From: Verrucomicrobiota bacterium
Lineage (GTDB): Bacteria; Verrucomicrobiota; Verrucomicrobiia; Opitutales; Oceanipulchritudinaceae
NCBI GenBank assembly: GCA_009908535.1
Contig: JAAAOD010000204.1
Span: 1-32,940 of the forward strand
Direction: 5' to 3'
DNA length: 32,940 bases
How positions within the stretch are numbered: position 1 is the first letter of the stretch; each line of letters begins with the position of its first letter. Below, piece after piece: positions 6,308-14,669 of this stretch. A program made the translations under genes and the position numbers. The notes under the pieces are model-generated. The model was not told the DNA's origin. It did not search any database and was given only the letters and a program-made list of their open reading frames with translations.

Positions 6308-8641
6308 ATGCCCAGGCGAATTCGGCGTGTAAGACGAGGAATCCTCATGGGGGCGGGCGGCCTGCTGGCGGCGGTGCTCCTTGTGGGCGCGACCTCGCCG
6401 CTGTGGGGGATTTCGCTGCTCAGGACGGTTGCGGACTGGGCCGGGTACGAGGTGGCCGTGGATGAGGTGGAGGCAAACGGCTTCAGCCGCTGGACCCTGC
6501 GGGAATTGACCGTCCGGGGCCCCGCCTTCAGCCTGACCGCGGATCGACTGGAGCTTCCCCAGTTCGGACCTTTAGCTTTGGCGTTGCTGGACGACGCGCG
6601 GCGGCCGTTTTTCGCGGCCGGAATGGTGGAGGTGGTTGTCGGCAGCGAGCCCGGTCGGGACCGGCCCGTCGAAGGGAGGGGAGCCGATTGGCGGCGAATC
6701 GGCCCGTTGGTTGAAGGAATGCTGCCGCGGTTGCCGGAAGGATCCGTCGAGGGCCTGCGGATCGTAAAGCCGGGAGAGGAAAAGCGCGGATGGCTGCTGG
6801 GGGCGGAGAACGTCCGGATCAAAGGCCGTTCGCTGCGTGCCCGCCTCTCGCCCGCGGCCAACGTGCCGGCCGCGGCGATGGAATTGCGGCTGCTTTCGGG
6901 GGAAAGGTGGCAGTTGACGCTGGACCCGGAAATCGCAGAGATGAGCGCCTTCGCGGAGATCCGCTTCAACGGGGAGGCGGCCGGCGTCCATGCGGAGGTA
7001 CGCTCCAGCGAAGTCCCGTTGTTCCTCTCGATCCTCTTTCCAAAGGAAGGCCAGTCTCTTTCCGGAAAGCTGGAAAGCACTTTGTGGCCGATCCCTGAGG
7101 TCCTCCTGCCTCCGCGACTGTCGGTGGTGGAAAAGCCGCGCCTGACCGCTGACGGGAGCTTTACCCTCGAAGGTTACGAACTGGACGCCACCGTGGAAGG
7201 CACGGGGGTGCGCGGGGCCGGCATGGGGGAAATCCCGGTTGTCACGAAAATCCAACTACAGGGCGACCGGGAACACCTCGCCCTGCGGCAGGTCGACATC
7301 CGGTGGGACTGGATCGAGGCGGGCCTTTCGGATCCCGTCACCTATCGTTTCGCGGAAGGTGTGCTGGAGGGAAAGGCCCTTTTCAATGTCAAGGCGGACC
7401 TTGCAAGACAGGAGTTTCTCGATGCGGAGGGCATGCTTCGCGGCCGGGCGCGCTTTGTCGGTGAGACATGGGAGTCTCCGCGGGTCGAGTTTGAAGTGAA
7501 CGGGGAAGGGGTGCGGTACGCGGACTTTCCCGCCTTCAATGCCCGCATGGAGGGGATCTACGAGCAGCCCTTCTTCGAGGTGAGGGAACTTCTGGTGGAA
7601 GGGGGGCCGCGGGAGGGCGAGGCCGTCTTTTCCCTGACCGGGCACGGGCAATGGAATTTCGCTACAAAAGGGTTTTCCGCCACCGTGGAGGGAACGGGCG
7701 ACGCGGAGCAGCTGGCGCCGCTTCCCGGGGGCGTCCGTTGGAGCGGCGACCTGCGCTTGCGGGCCTCGGCGGAGGGCCGTCCCGGGGACTGGACCCACCG
7801 GGGTTCCCTGCAGGCCGGGGTGGTGCGGATGGCGCCGCTTTCGCCTTTCCAGACCGATTTTCGCTGGAACGGAGCGGGGATGGAATCGGTCACGGGCACC
7901 CTGCAATTACAGAATACAGCCGTCGATACCTTGACTCTTGAGGCTGTCTTTCGGCGGCCGGATCCCTCTTCATGGGAGCTGGACCTGCGGGACCTCCGCC
8001 TGCGCACGGGGGATCGCCCCGCACTCGAGCTGGTGGAGCCGGTCTTGATCGGCGGGAGCTGGCCGATAGGCGGCCTGCCCGCAGTGGAAGAACTCGTTCT
8101 GGCGGCGGAGTCCACCCGCTTCTCCTTCGGCATAGCCCCCGCAGAAAAGCGGTTGCAGCTGGAGGTCGCCCGATTTTCCACCGACCGTCTCGCCTCCCTC
8201 TTCCCGGATATCGAGGTGCCCTCCCTTGTCCTCCGCCGATTGTCGGCCGACTTCCTGGAGGAAGCGGGCGGTCTCGTCGGCGGTGTCCATGTGGATATGA
8301 TGGAGAAAGGGCCGCCGCGTCCCTTCGGACTGCGCCTGTCCGCGGACGTTACCGGGGAGTCCATCCGCCTGCGTAACGTCGAAGGCGTGACGGGCGCGCG
8401 CGATGTCGTGAAAGGCCAACTACAGCTGCCGTTCCGGGTGGTCCGCGCGGAGAACGGAAAGGACGGCCCTTTCCGCCTGCGACCGACCGAAAGCGGTCTC
8501 GATGGTGAGCTGCGTCTTTTCCTTCCCGGTGAACTGGCCGAACGCTATCCGTCCTATCGATGGCTTGGCGCCGTGCGCGGACTCGAGGGCGGCCTTTCCC
8601 TCCTTGGAGGCTCCGCGGGGGGAACTGGACCTGCGACTTGA
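6308..8641 (+). CDS. tamB: TamB-like (AsmA/DUF490) protein, N-terminal part, frameshifted
   Basis: TamB-type proteins are anchored in the inner membrane, span the periplasm as a long beta-taco and work with an Omp85 protein in delivering outer-membrane components. This frame has a basic N-terminus and single membrane anchor (GILMGAGGLLAAVLLVGA, 11-28) followed by about 740 residues of alternating beta-rich sequence with repeated DLR/GEL patterns. A purine-rich GGAAGG precedes the ATG. The last residues (after about 767) are out of frame: the protein sense jumps one base to the next frame near a run of six G at 8617-8622. Dropping one G would join both parts into one protein of 1238 residues, a normal TamB length. 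Either the gene is a recent pseudogene or the sequence has a base error. Confidence 0.85.
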   Translation: MPRRIRRVRRGILMGAGGLLAAVLLVGATSPLWGISLLRTVADWAGYEVAVDEVEANGFSRWTLRELTVRGPAFSLTADRLELPQFGPLALALLDDARRPFFAAGMVEVVVGSEPGRDRPVEGRGADWRRIGPLVEGMLPRLPEGSVEGLRIVKPGEEKRGWLLGAENVRIKGRSLRARLSPAANVPAAAMELRLLSGERWQLTLDPEIAEMSAFAEIRFNGEAAGVHAEVRSSEVPLFLSILFPKEGQSLSGKLESTLWPIPEVLLPPRLSVVEKPRLTADGSFTLEGYELDATVEGTGVRGAGMGEIPVVTKIQLQGDREHLALRQVDIRWDWIEAGLSDPVTYRFAEGVLEGKALFNVKADLARQEFLDAEGMLRGRARFVGETWESPRVEFEVNGEGVRYADFPAFNARMEGIYEQPFFEVRELLVEGGPREGEAVFSLTGHGQWNFATKGFSATVEGTGDAEQLAPLPGGVRWSGDLRLRASAEGRPGDWTHRGSLQAGVVRMAPLSPFQTDFRWNGAGMESVTGTLQLQNTAVDTLTLEAVFRRPDPSSWELDLRDLRLRTGDRPALELVEPVLIGGSWPIGGLPAVEELVLAAESTRFSFGIAPAEKRLQLEVARFSTDRLASLFPDIEVPSLVLRRLSADFLEEAGGLVGGVHVDMMEKGPPRPFGLRLSADVTGESIRLRNVEGVTGARDVVKGQLQLPFRVVRAENGKDGPFRLRPTESGLDGELRLFLPGELAERYPSYRWLGAVRGLEGGLSLLGGSAGGTGPAT

Positions 8642-10025
8642 CCGCAGCACCGGTTTCGGCGCCCTGCGCGGCTGGCTGGAGAAAGAGCCCCTGCGGGACC
8701 TTCGCCTGAAGGCCGCTGTCTCCGGCGAAGGGATCGTGGTCGACGAGGCCACCGGCCTCTGGGGAGGCGCGCGGCTGCGCCTCGAAGGCACCCTTCCCCT
8801 TGCCCCCGAGGAGATTTTCCGGAAGGGGAGGTCTTCCGGGTTGCGCGAACTGGCCGACAAGCTGGAGGCGCGGCTGGACGTACCGCGTATGGAAATGGCG
8901 GACCTCACCGAGGTCCTGCCCGCGCTCGTGCGCCCCGAAGGCACGGCCTCGGCAAATCTCACCTTGCGTAGTGGATTCCGGCTACAGGGGGAAATCCGTT
9001 TCCGTGACTGGGGCCTGCGCTCGACTCTGTTCACCCGGCCCGTGGAAAACCTGAATGTGCAGCTGGCCTTTGACGGGCGGCGTATCCGGATCCGCGACGC
9101 CTCCGGGCGGATGGGCCTCGGCGAACTTTCGCTTGGCGGATGGCTGCGCTGGAGCCCGCAGGGAGATCTCCGCTACCAACTGGACGTGAAGGGCGACCGT
9201 GCCCCCCTCGTCCGCACGCCGAATCTGCTTCTCCGCAGCGACCTCGATTTGACGCTGCGCGGTGGCCTGCGGGAGCCGCACCGGCTCAGCGGCCGGCTCG
9301 ATCTCCGGGAAAGTGTGCTCCTGATGGATTTTGATCCTCTCGCCGCGAAGACGCGGAAGGGTCCGGCGGCCAATCCGCCCTACTTCTCCATCGAGGAGGA
9401 CCCCTTCGCCGATTGGGAGCTGGATGTGGAGCTGGCGGGCAAGGAATTCCTGCAACTGCGCAGTCCCTATCTCGAGGCCCGGCTTTCCGTACAGGGGAGT
9501 CTGCAGGGCACCTTGCGCGAGCCGCTGCTCCTTGCCCGCCTGACGACAAGGGACGGAACGGTCCTCTTCCCCGGCGCCCGTCTGTCCATCCATAAAGGGG
9601 AGTTTTTCACGACAAGGGAGGAGCCGAAGAAACTGCGGATCGATGTCGAAGCCACCGGCCGGCAATCCTCCTATGTGCTTACCCTTCGTGCCGACGGCTC
9701 CTCCTCCAATCCCCGCGTCTTCCTCGACTCCACCCCGCCGCTGAGCAATGCCCGCATTCTCCGCCTCCTTGCCACGGGCAGCCTCGAGGGCGGCGGTCTC
9801 GGATCCCTCGGCCTCTACCTCGGCAAAGGCGCCGTATCCTCCGTCGGACGCCGAAACGAGTTCTGGGAACGCTTCTCCGTCGAATTCGGCCGGGATGTAT
9901 CCGAATCCGGACAGAACACGGTCGATCTGTATTTCGACCTCAGCCGTAATCTGTATCTGCATGGTCAATACGACAAGTACGACGAGCAGAACCTTGACCT
10001 CGTCTGGGAGGTCTATCGCAAATGA
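8502..10025 (+). CDS. tamB: TamB-like protein, C-terminal part (DUF490), other side of the frameshift
   Basis: This is the continuation of the tamB frame starting at 6308. The ATG at 8502 is only formal; meaningful sequence begins around 8605-8622 (GELDLRLDR onward). The C-terminal DUF490 domain is well preserved: DGTVLFPGARLSIHKGEFF, then NARILRLLATGSL, LYLGKGAVSS, and the end FSVEFGRD...VDLYFDLSRNLYLHGQYD. In TamB this end contacts the Omp85 partner. Consistent with that, the stop overlaps the start of an Omp85 gene (ATGA at 10022-10025). As a separate protein this part would lack a signal and membrane anchor, so it would work only if the frame is restored. Preservation up to the last codon suggests the break is very recent or artefactual. 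Confidence 0.85.
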   Translation: MVSCVFSFPVNWPNAIRPIDGLAPCADSRAAFPSLEAPRGELDLRLDRSTGFGALRGWLEKEPLRDLRLKAAVSGEGIVVDEATGLWGGARLRLEGTLPLAPEEIFRKGRSSGLRELADKLEARLDVPRMEMADLTEVLPALVRPEGTASANLTLRSGFRLQGEIRFRDWGLRSTLFTRPVENLNVQLAFDGRRIRIRDASGRMGLGELSLGGWLRWSPQGDLRYQLDVKGDRAPLVRTPNLLLRSDLDLTLRGGLREPHRLSGRLDLRESVLLMDFDPLAAKTRKGPAANPPYFSIEEDPFADWELDVELAGKEFLQLRSPYLEARLSVQGSLQGTLREPLLLARLTTRDGTVLFPGARLSIHKGEFFTTREEPKKLRIDVEATGRQSSYVLTLRADGSSSNPRVFLDSTPPLSNARILRLLATGSLEGGGLGSLGLYLGKGAVSSVGRRNEFWERFSVEFGRDVSESGQNTVDLYFDLSRNLYLHGQYDKYDEQNLDLVWEVYRK

Positions 10026-12115
10026 GCGCGGGAAAGACCGGACTTCTTCTCCTTCTGGTTCTCTTGCTCATCGGTGGGCGGGAAACCGCCCGGGCGGACG
10101 CCGTCAAGGTGAAGGGGCTCGGACTCTGGCGGAATCTCGAGATGGACCGGCGGCTGGAATTTCTCCAGGGGGACGGGCGCGAATTGCCGAGGGAACCGGA
10201 CAGCGCGACCATCGAGGACGGGGCCTTTCTCCTTTTGCAGTTGTTGCGCCGCGAAGGTTATCGCGAGCCCGAAGTGACGGTCGAGCTGGATTTGCCCGAA
10301 GGACCCGGGCGGGAATACACCTTCGCATGGCCCTTCCAGCCCAAGCTTCCCGTCGGTCTGCGGCCGGTTGAAGTGGTGTATCGCTGCGATCCCGGCATTC
10401 TGGAAGTGTACGGCGAGGTGCGTTTCTCGGGACTCGACCACCTTGAGGAGGAAACCGCCCTTTCCTTTTTCAAACCCGGCGGCGGGTTATTCGTCGGTCG
10501 GCGGCAAAAAGCCTTCACCGAGCAGAATCTCGCTTCCCGTTCGCGGCGGCTGGTGACGACCCTCGAGGCCGCGGGTTACCAGGAAGCGGACATCGCGGAT
10601 ACAAGGCTGGAGCGAAGCGGTGACAGCGGGGAGGTGGACCTTCACCTCATCGTGGAGGAAGGCCCGCGGCATTTTGTGGGGAGGGTTGTCCGGCGCACGT
10701 ACGGAGAGGAGGGTTCCCTTGTCCGGGAGGAAGAAGAATCCCTCCGCGAACCGATCGTTTTCACCGGCGATTGGCTGGAGGGCGTGCGCCGGGAATTCCT
10801 CTTTTCCGCTTACCGGGACGGGTACCCGGAGGCCACCGTCACCAGTGAGGAAGTAAGGGTGGACGCCTCCGCGCGGCGTGAGGTGTATGAGGTCAGGCTG
10901 GAACTGCGCCGGGGGGCCCGGGTCCGGTTCGCCGGCGTGCGCTTCGAGGGACAAGGCCATACCCGGCAATCCGTCCTCGACCGGCAAACGCACCTCGGTG
11001 GAGCTGAGTTTTACAATATCCTCGAGGTGGAAGAGGGTCGCCGACGGCTTCTTTCGCTCGGTATCTTCCGGGACGTCCGCTTGCAGACCGAAGATACGGA
11101 AAAGGGCCGTCTTGTGACATACCAGCTCACTCCGGGGCAGCGGGAATCCCTCAATCTCCGATTCGGCTGGGGCAGTTACGAGCAGGGAAGGGCGGGCATC
11201 CGCTGGGAGAGAATCAATCCTTTCGGTCGGGCCCATCGGTACCGCCTCGACGCCAAGCGGAGCTTCAAGGATCTGGAACTGGAAGGAAGCGCCAGCCTTC
11301 CCCACTTTTTCGATCGGGACCTCAACGCGTTCCTCCGCACCCGCTACCTGTTCCGGGAGGAGATCAGCTTCGAGCGCTCCCTTTACGACTTGCGCTTCCA
11401 GCTCTCACGGAGGTTGCACCAGCTCGGGGTCGAGGCCACGGTCGGCTACCTTCTCGAGGATGTCCTTGACGAACGCGACAGTGCGGAGCTTTTCCCCGCT
11501 CTTGACGAAGCCTTGGTGACCAGCCTCGATTTTCGTCTCACCCTTGACCGGCGCGACAGCACCCTCCATCCGACCCGGGGATACGATCTGCAGTTCTTCG
11601 TCAAGGCGGCCGCGGAACAGCTCGGTGGCGAAGCGAATTTCCTTCGCTGGGAGGCTTCGGCCAGCTGGCATTATGCCATCGCCCGGAACTTCCTCCTCCA
11701 CTTGTCCGCCCGTTATGGTCTCCTCCAGAGCGAGCGCCCCACCGAAGACAACCTTCCCTTCGGAGAGCGCTTCTTCCCCGGTGGGGCCAACTCCCTCCGC
11801 GGATATCAGCGCGGGGAGGCCGCTCCTTCCCTCCCCAACGGCGACCGGATCGGCGCCGAGGTCTTTGCTCTCGCTAATCTGGAATTCGAGGTGCGAGTCA
11901 CGGATAAGCTTTCCGCCGTGGCCTTCTGGGACGTCCTGCGCATGAACCGTTCCCGTCAACTCGTTCCGAGGGCCGAAGCCCTCGAGTCCGCCGGCGTCGG
12001 CCTTCGCTGGCAGTCCATCGTCGGGCCCGTCCGCCTCGAATACGGCCACAACCTCGATCCGCGGAAAGAGGACCCGTCCGGAACCCTGCATTTTGCCGTC
12101 GGCTATCCATTTTGA
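10022..12115 (+). CDS. tamA: Omp85-family outer-membrane assembly protein (TamA/BamA-like)
   Basis: A 697-residue protein with a signal peptide (LLLLLVLLLIGG, cleavage near ARA at 25), a periplasmic part with POTRA-like repeats (about 30-370, for example VDLHLIVEEGPRHFVGRV and VRFAGVRFEGQGHTRQSVL), and a 16-strand-type beta-barrel from about 375 to the end. The barrel carries the Omp85 hallmark FFPGGANSLRGY at 584-595 and ends with an aromatic residue (VGYPF), the outer-membrane insertion signal. TamA and BamA differ mainly in partners. Here the ATGA overlap with tamB favours a TamA-like role, but in Verrucomicrobiota and related groups such pairs may serve general outer-membrane assembly. 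It appears intact, in contrast with its partner. Confidence 0.92.
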   Translation: MSAGKTGLLLLLVLLLIGGRETARADAVKVKGLGLWRNLEMDRRLEFLQGDGRELPREPDSATIEDGAFLLLQLLRREGYREPEVTVELDLPEGPGREYTFAWPFQPKLPVGLRPVEVVYRCDPGILEVYGEVRFSGLDHLEEETALSFFKPGGGLFVGRRQKAFTEQNLASRSRRLVTTLEAAGYQEADIADTRLERSGDSGEVDLHLIVEEGPRHFVGRVVRRTYGEEGSLVREEEESLREPIVFTGDWLEGVRREFLFSAYRDGYPEATVTSEEVRVDASARREVYEVRLELRRGARVRFAGVRFEGQGHTRQSVLDRQTHLGGAEFYNILEVEEGRRRLLSLGIFRDVRLQTEDTEKGRLVTYQLTPGQRESLNLRFGWGSYEQGRAGIRWERINPFGRAHRYRLDAKRSFKDLELEGSASLPHFFDRDLNAFLRTRYLFREEISFERSLYDLRFQLSRRLHQLGVEATVGYLLEDVLDERDSAELFPALDEALVTSLDFRLTLDRRDSTLHPTRGYDLQFFVKAAAEQLGGEANFLRWEASASWHYAIARNFLLHLSARYGLLQSERPTEDNLPFGERFFPGGANSLRGYQRGEAAPSLPNGDRIGAEVFALANLEFEVRVTDKLSAVAFWDVLRMNRSRQLVPRAEALESAGVGLRWQSIVGPVRLEYGHNLDPRKEDPSGTLHFAVGYPF

Positions 12116-12169
12116 GCGTTTCTGCGGCAATAAAATAGGCCTTGTTTTTAGAAAAAGTGGGTTATCGCC

Positions 12170-12198
12170 TTGACATAAATAGGGTAATATACCTATAT
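12170..12198 (+). promoter_or_regulatory. Sigma-70-like promoter of the PEP-CTERM gene
   Basis: TTGACA at 12170-12175 and CTATAT at 12193-12198 with a 17-bp spacer, about 40 bases before the ATG at 12240. A near-palindrome (TAGGGTA-ATA-TACCTA) lies in the spacer and reaches into the -10, a plausible repressor site. A 10-bp direct repeat GGCCTTGTTT flanks the promoter (12138-12147 and 12200-12209). The region is A+T-rich compared with its surroundings. Confidence 0.6.
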
Positions 12199-12239
12199 CG
12201 GCCTTGTTTATTATTCAATTCATTCATCTGCTGTCCTTC

Positions 12240-13058
12240 ATGAAAAAAACAACTGGAATCACGATCTCTGCGCTGCTCTTTTCGGGTGCCGCTCTCTCCG
12301 CTCAAGCCGTTTTCCCGGATCTCTACTGGGGAGGTGACCCTACAAGTAACAAAAGCGTCTACCAAGCTGATGTCATCGGCGAGGGCGACGTTTTCGATCT
12401 GACCGGGTTCAACCTCCGGTATAATGATCTTACCGATGTCCTCGACGTCCAAATCCACGGGAACTACTTCGACGATCTTCTGGCCGATGCCGACGAGCTC
12501 CTCGATACCTATATGGGCGATCTCTTCATCAGTACGGACGGCCTTTCCTGGATCGACGGCGAGGAAGCCACGCTCGATGACTTCTACGGACAACCGGACG
12601 CAACCACGTGGGAATACGCGGCTACCCTGGGAACTTACGACAACGCCCAGGGCCACCTCGATGGGGTCGACAGCGACAACCCGATGAGCGGCAGCCTCCT
12701 TTCCGTCACCGATCCAGATACCAATATCGAGCTTTCCAAGGCTGGTCGCGGCGTCTTCCGGGGAAACCAGGAAGTTCGCTACATCGGTGGCGGGGCCTCC
12801 CAGGTCCCCGTTTCCTGGTTCTTCAGTGACGATCACAGCTTCCTGCAGATTTCCATTGCCGACGCCGGCTCCGTCTTCGGCGACGCCGACGAAATCGGCT
12901 TCCACTGGACGATGAGTTGCGGAAATGACGTACTTGAATTCTCCATGCCGGGAAATATCACCCCCGTGCCCGAACCCTCTTTGATCGGGATACTCGGGAT
13001 CGGAGGACTTTTCGGCTTCCTCTGGATGCGTCGTCGGCGTCAGAATCGAAAAAGCTGA
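12240..13058 (+). CDS. PEP-CTERM exosortase-substrate protein, unknown function
   Basis: A 272-residue secreted protein. The start at 12240 gives a proper signal peptide (MKKTTGITISALLFSGAALS, cleavage near AQA at 23); an earlier ATG at 12204 in the same frame does not. The C-terminal sorting signal is textbook: VPEPS at 243-247, a hydrophobic span LIGILGIGGLFGFLW, then an RRRR cluster. The exosortase system cuts there after export, and the protein ends up in the envelope or extracellular matrix. The mature part (24-240) is rich in Asp and Gly, probably beta-rich, with no recognisable enzyme motif. No exosortase gene is in the window. It has its own promoter-like sequence and terminator, so it is probably a single-gene unit. 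Confidence 0.9.
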   Translation: MKKTTGITISALLFSGAALSAQAVFPDLYWGGDPTSNKSVYQADVIGEGDVFDLTGFNLRYNDLTDVLDVQIHGNYFDDLLADADELLDTYMGDLFISTDGLSWIDGEEATLDDFYGQPDATTWEYAATLGTYDNAQGHLDGVDSDNPMSGSLLSVTDPDTNIELSKAGRGVFRGNQEVRYIGGGASQVPVSWFFSDDHSFLQISIADAGSVFGDADEIGFHWTMSCGNDVLEFSMPGNITPVPEPSLIGILGIGGLFGFLWMRRRRQNRKS

Positions 13059-13094
13059 GTCGGCTTTTGCTGTCTTTTACCTGTCGCAAACCGA

Positions 13095-13133
13095 AAAAAG
13101 CCCGGCCCGCGCTGATTGCGGACCGGGCTTTTT
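13095..13133. terminator. Bidirectional rho-independent terminator
   Basis: The arm at 13095-13110 (AAAAAGCCCGGCCCGC) pairs with 13118-13133 (GCGGACCGGGCTTTTT) with one mismatch and a 7-nt loop. It has a T-run on both strands, so it ends both the PEP-CTERM gene (+) and gltD (-). Confidence 0.9.
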
Positions 13134-13151
13134 CGTGAGGACGATCTTTTC

Positions 13152-14642
13152 TCAGGGCAGGCTGGTGACGCCCATGAGGTAGCGGTCGACTTCGCGGGCG
13201 GCGCCGCGGCCCTCGTTGATGGCCCAGACGACGAGGCTCTGTCCGCGGCGGCAATCGCCGGCGGCGAAGACGCCTTCGACGCTGGTGAGGTAACGTTCGT
13301 GTTCGGCCTGGATGTTGGAACGCGGGTCGGTTGCGAGGCCGAGCTGTTCGACGATGGTCTGCTCCGGCCCGAGGAAGCCCATGGCGAGGGTGACGAGCTG
13401 TGCGGGGAGGGTGCGGCGGCTGTTTTCCTTTTTCTGCGGGACGAAGCGGCCGTTCTCGTCCTTCTGCCACTCGATATCGACGAGTTCGAGCCCGGCGAGG
13501 TTGCCGTGGCCGTCGTCGAGAAAGCGTTCGGTCATGACGAGGTACTGGCGCGGATCGGCGCCCTGCTTGGCGGCGGCTTCCTCCTGGCCGTAGTCGAGGC
13601 GGTAAATTTTCGGCCATTCGGGCCATGGATTGTCGGGGGCGCGGCTTTCCGGCGGCCGGGGCATGATTTCGAGCTGGGTAACGCTTTTGCAACCGTGGCG
13701 GAGGGAGGTGCCGACGCAATCGGTACCGGTGTCCCCGCCGCCGATGACGACGACATCCTTGCCCAGGGCGTTGGGCTCGGGAAGGGAACCGTTCACGCCA
13801 TGGTCGAGGAGGTGCTGCGTGTTGGCGGTGAGGAAATCCATGGCGTAGTGGACGCCGTTGAGGTCCCGTCCGGGAATAGGGAGGTCCCGCGGTTTCGTCG
13901 CCCCGGTGCAGAAGACGACGGCGTCGACCTTCTCCTTTAATTCCGTGGCGGAAAGATCCTTGCCGATTTCGCAGCCGGTGATGAACCGGACGCCCTCCTC
14001 GGCAAGCAGGTCGACCCGGCGTTGCACGACCTTTTCCTTCTCCAGCTTCATGTTCGGGATACCGTACATGAGGAGGCCGCCGACGCGGTCGGCCCGTTCA
14101 TAGACGGTGACTTCATGGCCGGCCTGATTGAGCTGGTCGGCACAGGAGAGGCCGGCCGGGCCGGAACCAACGACGGCGATTTTTTTGCCGGTGCGGGAAT
14201 CCGGAATGCGCGGGGTGACCCAGCCCTCGTCCCAGCCCCGGTCGATGATGGCGTTCTCGATGTTTTTGATCGTGACCGGGGGCTCGATCACTCCGAGAAC
14301 ACAGGAACCTTCGCAGGGGGCGGGGCAGACCCGGCCGGTGAATTCCGGGAAATTGTTCGTCTTGTGCAGCCGGTCGAGGGCCTCCCGCCAGCGTCCCTTG
14401 TAGACGAGATCGTTCCATTCCGGGATGAGGTTGTTGATCGGGCAGCCGCTCGCCATGCCGGAAACGAGGTTTCCCGTGTGGCAAAAGGGCGTGCCGCAAT
14501 CCATGCAGCGCGAACCCTGTTTGCGGAGCTGTTCCTCGGGCGGTTCGACCTTGAACTCGTTCCAGTGGCGCAGTCGTTCGAGCGGAGCTTCCTCCCCGAC
14601 CGTCTGCCGTTTTTCTTCCAGAAATCCGGTTGGTTTTCCCAT
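13152..14642 (-). CDS. gltD: Glutamate synthase (NADPH) small subunit
   Basis: A 496-residue FAD/iron-sulfur protein that takes electrons from NADPH and passes them to GltB, which makes glutamate from glutamine and 2-oxoglutarate. Seen: the N-terminal cysteine groups CMDCGTPFC (46-54), GCP (66-68) and CPAPCEGSC (106-114) for two [4Fe-4S] clusters; the FAD-binding VVGSGPAG (157-164); a second Rossmann motif VVIGGGDTGTDCVG for NADPH; and the FAD-contacting AAGDCRRGQSLVVWAINEG near the C-terminus. The length is slightly above the E. coli protein. It lies 27 bases downstream of gltB on the same strand, so the two form an operon ending at the terminator at 13095-13133. Confidence 0.97.
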   Translation of the reverse strand: MGKPTGFLEEKRQTVGEEAPLERLRHWNEFKVEPPEEQLRKQGSRCMDCGTPFCHTGNLVSGMASGCPINNLIPEWNDLVYKGRWREALDRLHKTNNFPEFTGRVCPAPCEGSCVLGVIEPPVTIKNIENAIIDRGWDEGWVTPRIPDSRTGKKIAVVGSGPAGLSCADQLNQAGHEVTVYERADRVGGLLMYGIPNMKLEKEKVVQRRVDLLAEEGVRFITGCEIGKDLSATELKEKVDAVVFCTGATKPRDLPIPGRDLNGVHYAMDFLTANTQHLLDHGVNGSLPEPNALGKDVVVIGGGDTGTDCVGTSLRHGCKSVTQLEIMPRPPESRAPDNPWPEWPKIYRLDYGQEEAAAKQGADPRQYLVMTERFLDDGHGNLAGLELVDIEWQKDENGRFVPQKKENSRRTLPAQLVTLAMGFLGPEQTIVEQLGLATDPRSNIQAEHERYLTSVEGVFAAGDCRRGQSLVVWAINEGRGAAREVDRYLMGVTSLP

Positions 14643-14669
14643 TTTTCCAATTGCTTGTGGTGCTTGTCG

